Shown piece by piece: positions 59,676-64,000 of a stretch of DNA of 64,000 bases (its first letter is position 1; each line of letters starts with the position of its first letter). The notes beneath the pieces are model-generated. The model was not told where the DNA came from. It made no database searches and was given only the letters and a program-made list of their open reading frames with translations. Origin of the DNA: CAYTEO01 sp964436825 (GTDB taxonomy: Bacteria; Krumholzibacteriota; Krumholzibacteriia; LZORAL124-64-63). Both the position numbers and the translations under genes were made by a program. The stretch covers positions 5,345 through 69,344 of the forward strand of contig CAYTEO010000009.1 in assembly GCA_964436825.1 (NCBI GenBank), given 5' to 3'.

Positions 59676-59724
59676 CGATCCTCCCCCCGGTCGCAAGGTC
59701 GGGGTCCCCTGACCGGGTATCCGT

Positions 59725-63048
<3,324 letters not shown>

Positions 63049-63061
63049 GGATTCTCCCGGG

Positions 63062-64000
<939 letters not shown>

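Overview
This window is a gene-dense, high-GC bacterial chromosome segment. GC is roughly two thirds by eye, Shine-Dalgarno sites are strong, overlaps are short, and no stretch over 300 bases lacks a gene. No rRNA, tRNA, IS element, phage gene or CRISPR array was found. It reads as a core bioenergetics region of a microaerophilic or facultatively anaerobic Gram-negative-type bacterium: there is an outer-membrane FadL-type porin, a lipoprotein and system-II cytochrome c maturation. The ferredoxin enzymes (KorAB, PFOR), an outer-membrane FadL plus lipoprotein pair and a secreted dockerin-like protein would fit an FCB-group candidate phylum such as Krumholzibacteriota or Eisenbacteria. That placement is a guess from gene content, not a measured result.

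Layout. 1-1.83 kb (+): end of korA, and korB (2-oxoacid:ferredoxin oxidoreductase), closed by a hairpin terminator. 1.92-13.4 kb (-): one long operon that starts with an ArsR-type regulator. It continues with Mrp-type antiporter subunits E, F, G, MbhD-like, MbhE/MrpB fusion and MrpC, then a 1056-aa double antiporter subunit. Complex-I/group-4-hydrogenase-like H, B, C and D subunits follow, then a ferredoxin protein fused to a GltD-like NADPH/FAD flavoprotein, and last a ferritin-like protein. This looks like an Mbx/Mbs-type ion-pumping ferredoxin complex with a built-in nucleotide-linked flavoprotein, and is the most interesting system here. 13.6-15.0 kb (+): a sodium-coupled SNF transporter. 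15.1-17.5 kb (-): cydAB, cytochrome bd oxidase. 17.7-25.0 kb (+): a 1524-aa protein with an AMP-forming ligase domain, an unrecognised middle and a GNAT-like end, followed by a CydA-like membrane protein carrying two c-type heme motifs and its membrane partner.

25.2-28.7 kb (+): PFOR. 28.7-33.1 kb (-): Ppx/GppA phosphatase and a three-gene succinate dehydrogenase/fumarate reductase. 33.3-36.2 kb (-): three-gene proton-translocating transhydrogenase. 36.5-42.5 kb (-): a complete suf iron-sulfur operon (iscR-like regulator, sufC, B, D, S, U, T) with an IscR-like operator over its promoter. 42.7-43.4 kb (+): small secreted dockerin-like protein. 43.4-44.9 kb (-): Rrf2 regulator and NapH-like polyferredoxin. 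45.1-48.2 kb (+): ResB and CcsA for cytochrome c maturation. 48.5-53.1 kb (+): FadL-type porin, SGNH lipoprotein, rhomboid protease, glycosyltransferase. 53.1-64.0 kb (-): purB (cut by the window end), a purL-purQ fusion, an unrecognised 198-aa protein, purF, a radical-SAM/DUF2344 fusion and RNase G.

How the parts fit (inference): KorAB and PFOR would make reduced ferredoxin. The Mrp/Mbx-like complex could couple ferredoxin (and perhaps NADPH) oxidation to ion pumping. Transhydrogenase balances NADPH. SDH/FRD, cytochrome bd and the c-heme CydA-like complex handle quinol and c-type electrons. Suf supplies the many iron-sulfur clusters, and ResB/CcsA supply the covalent heme for the c-type cytochrome domain.
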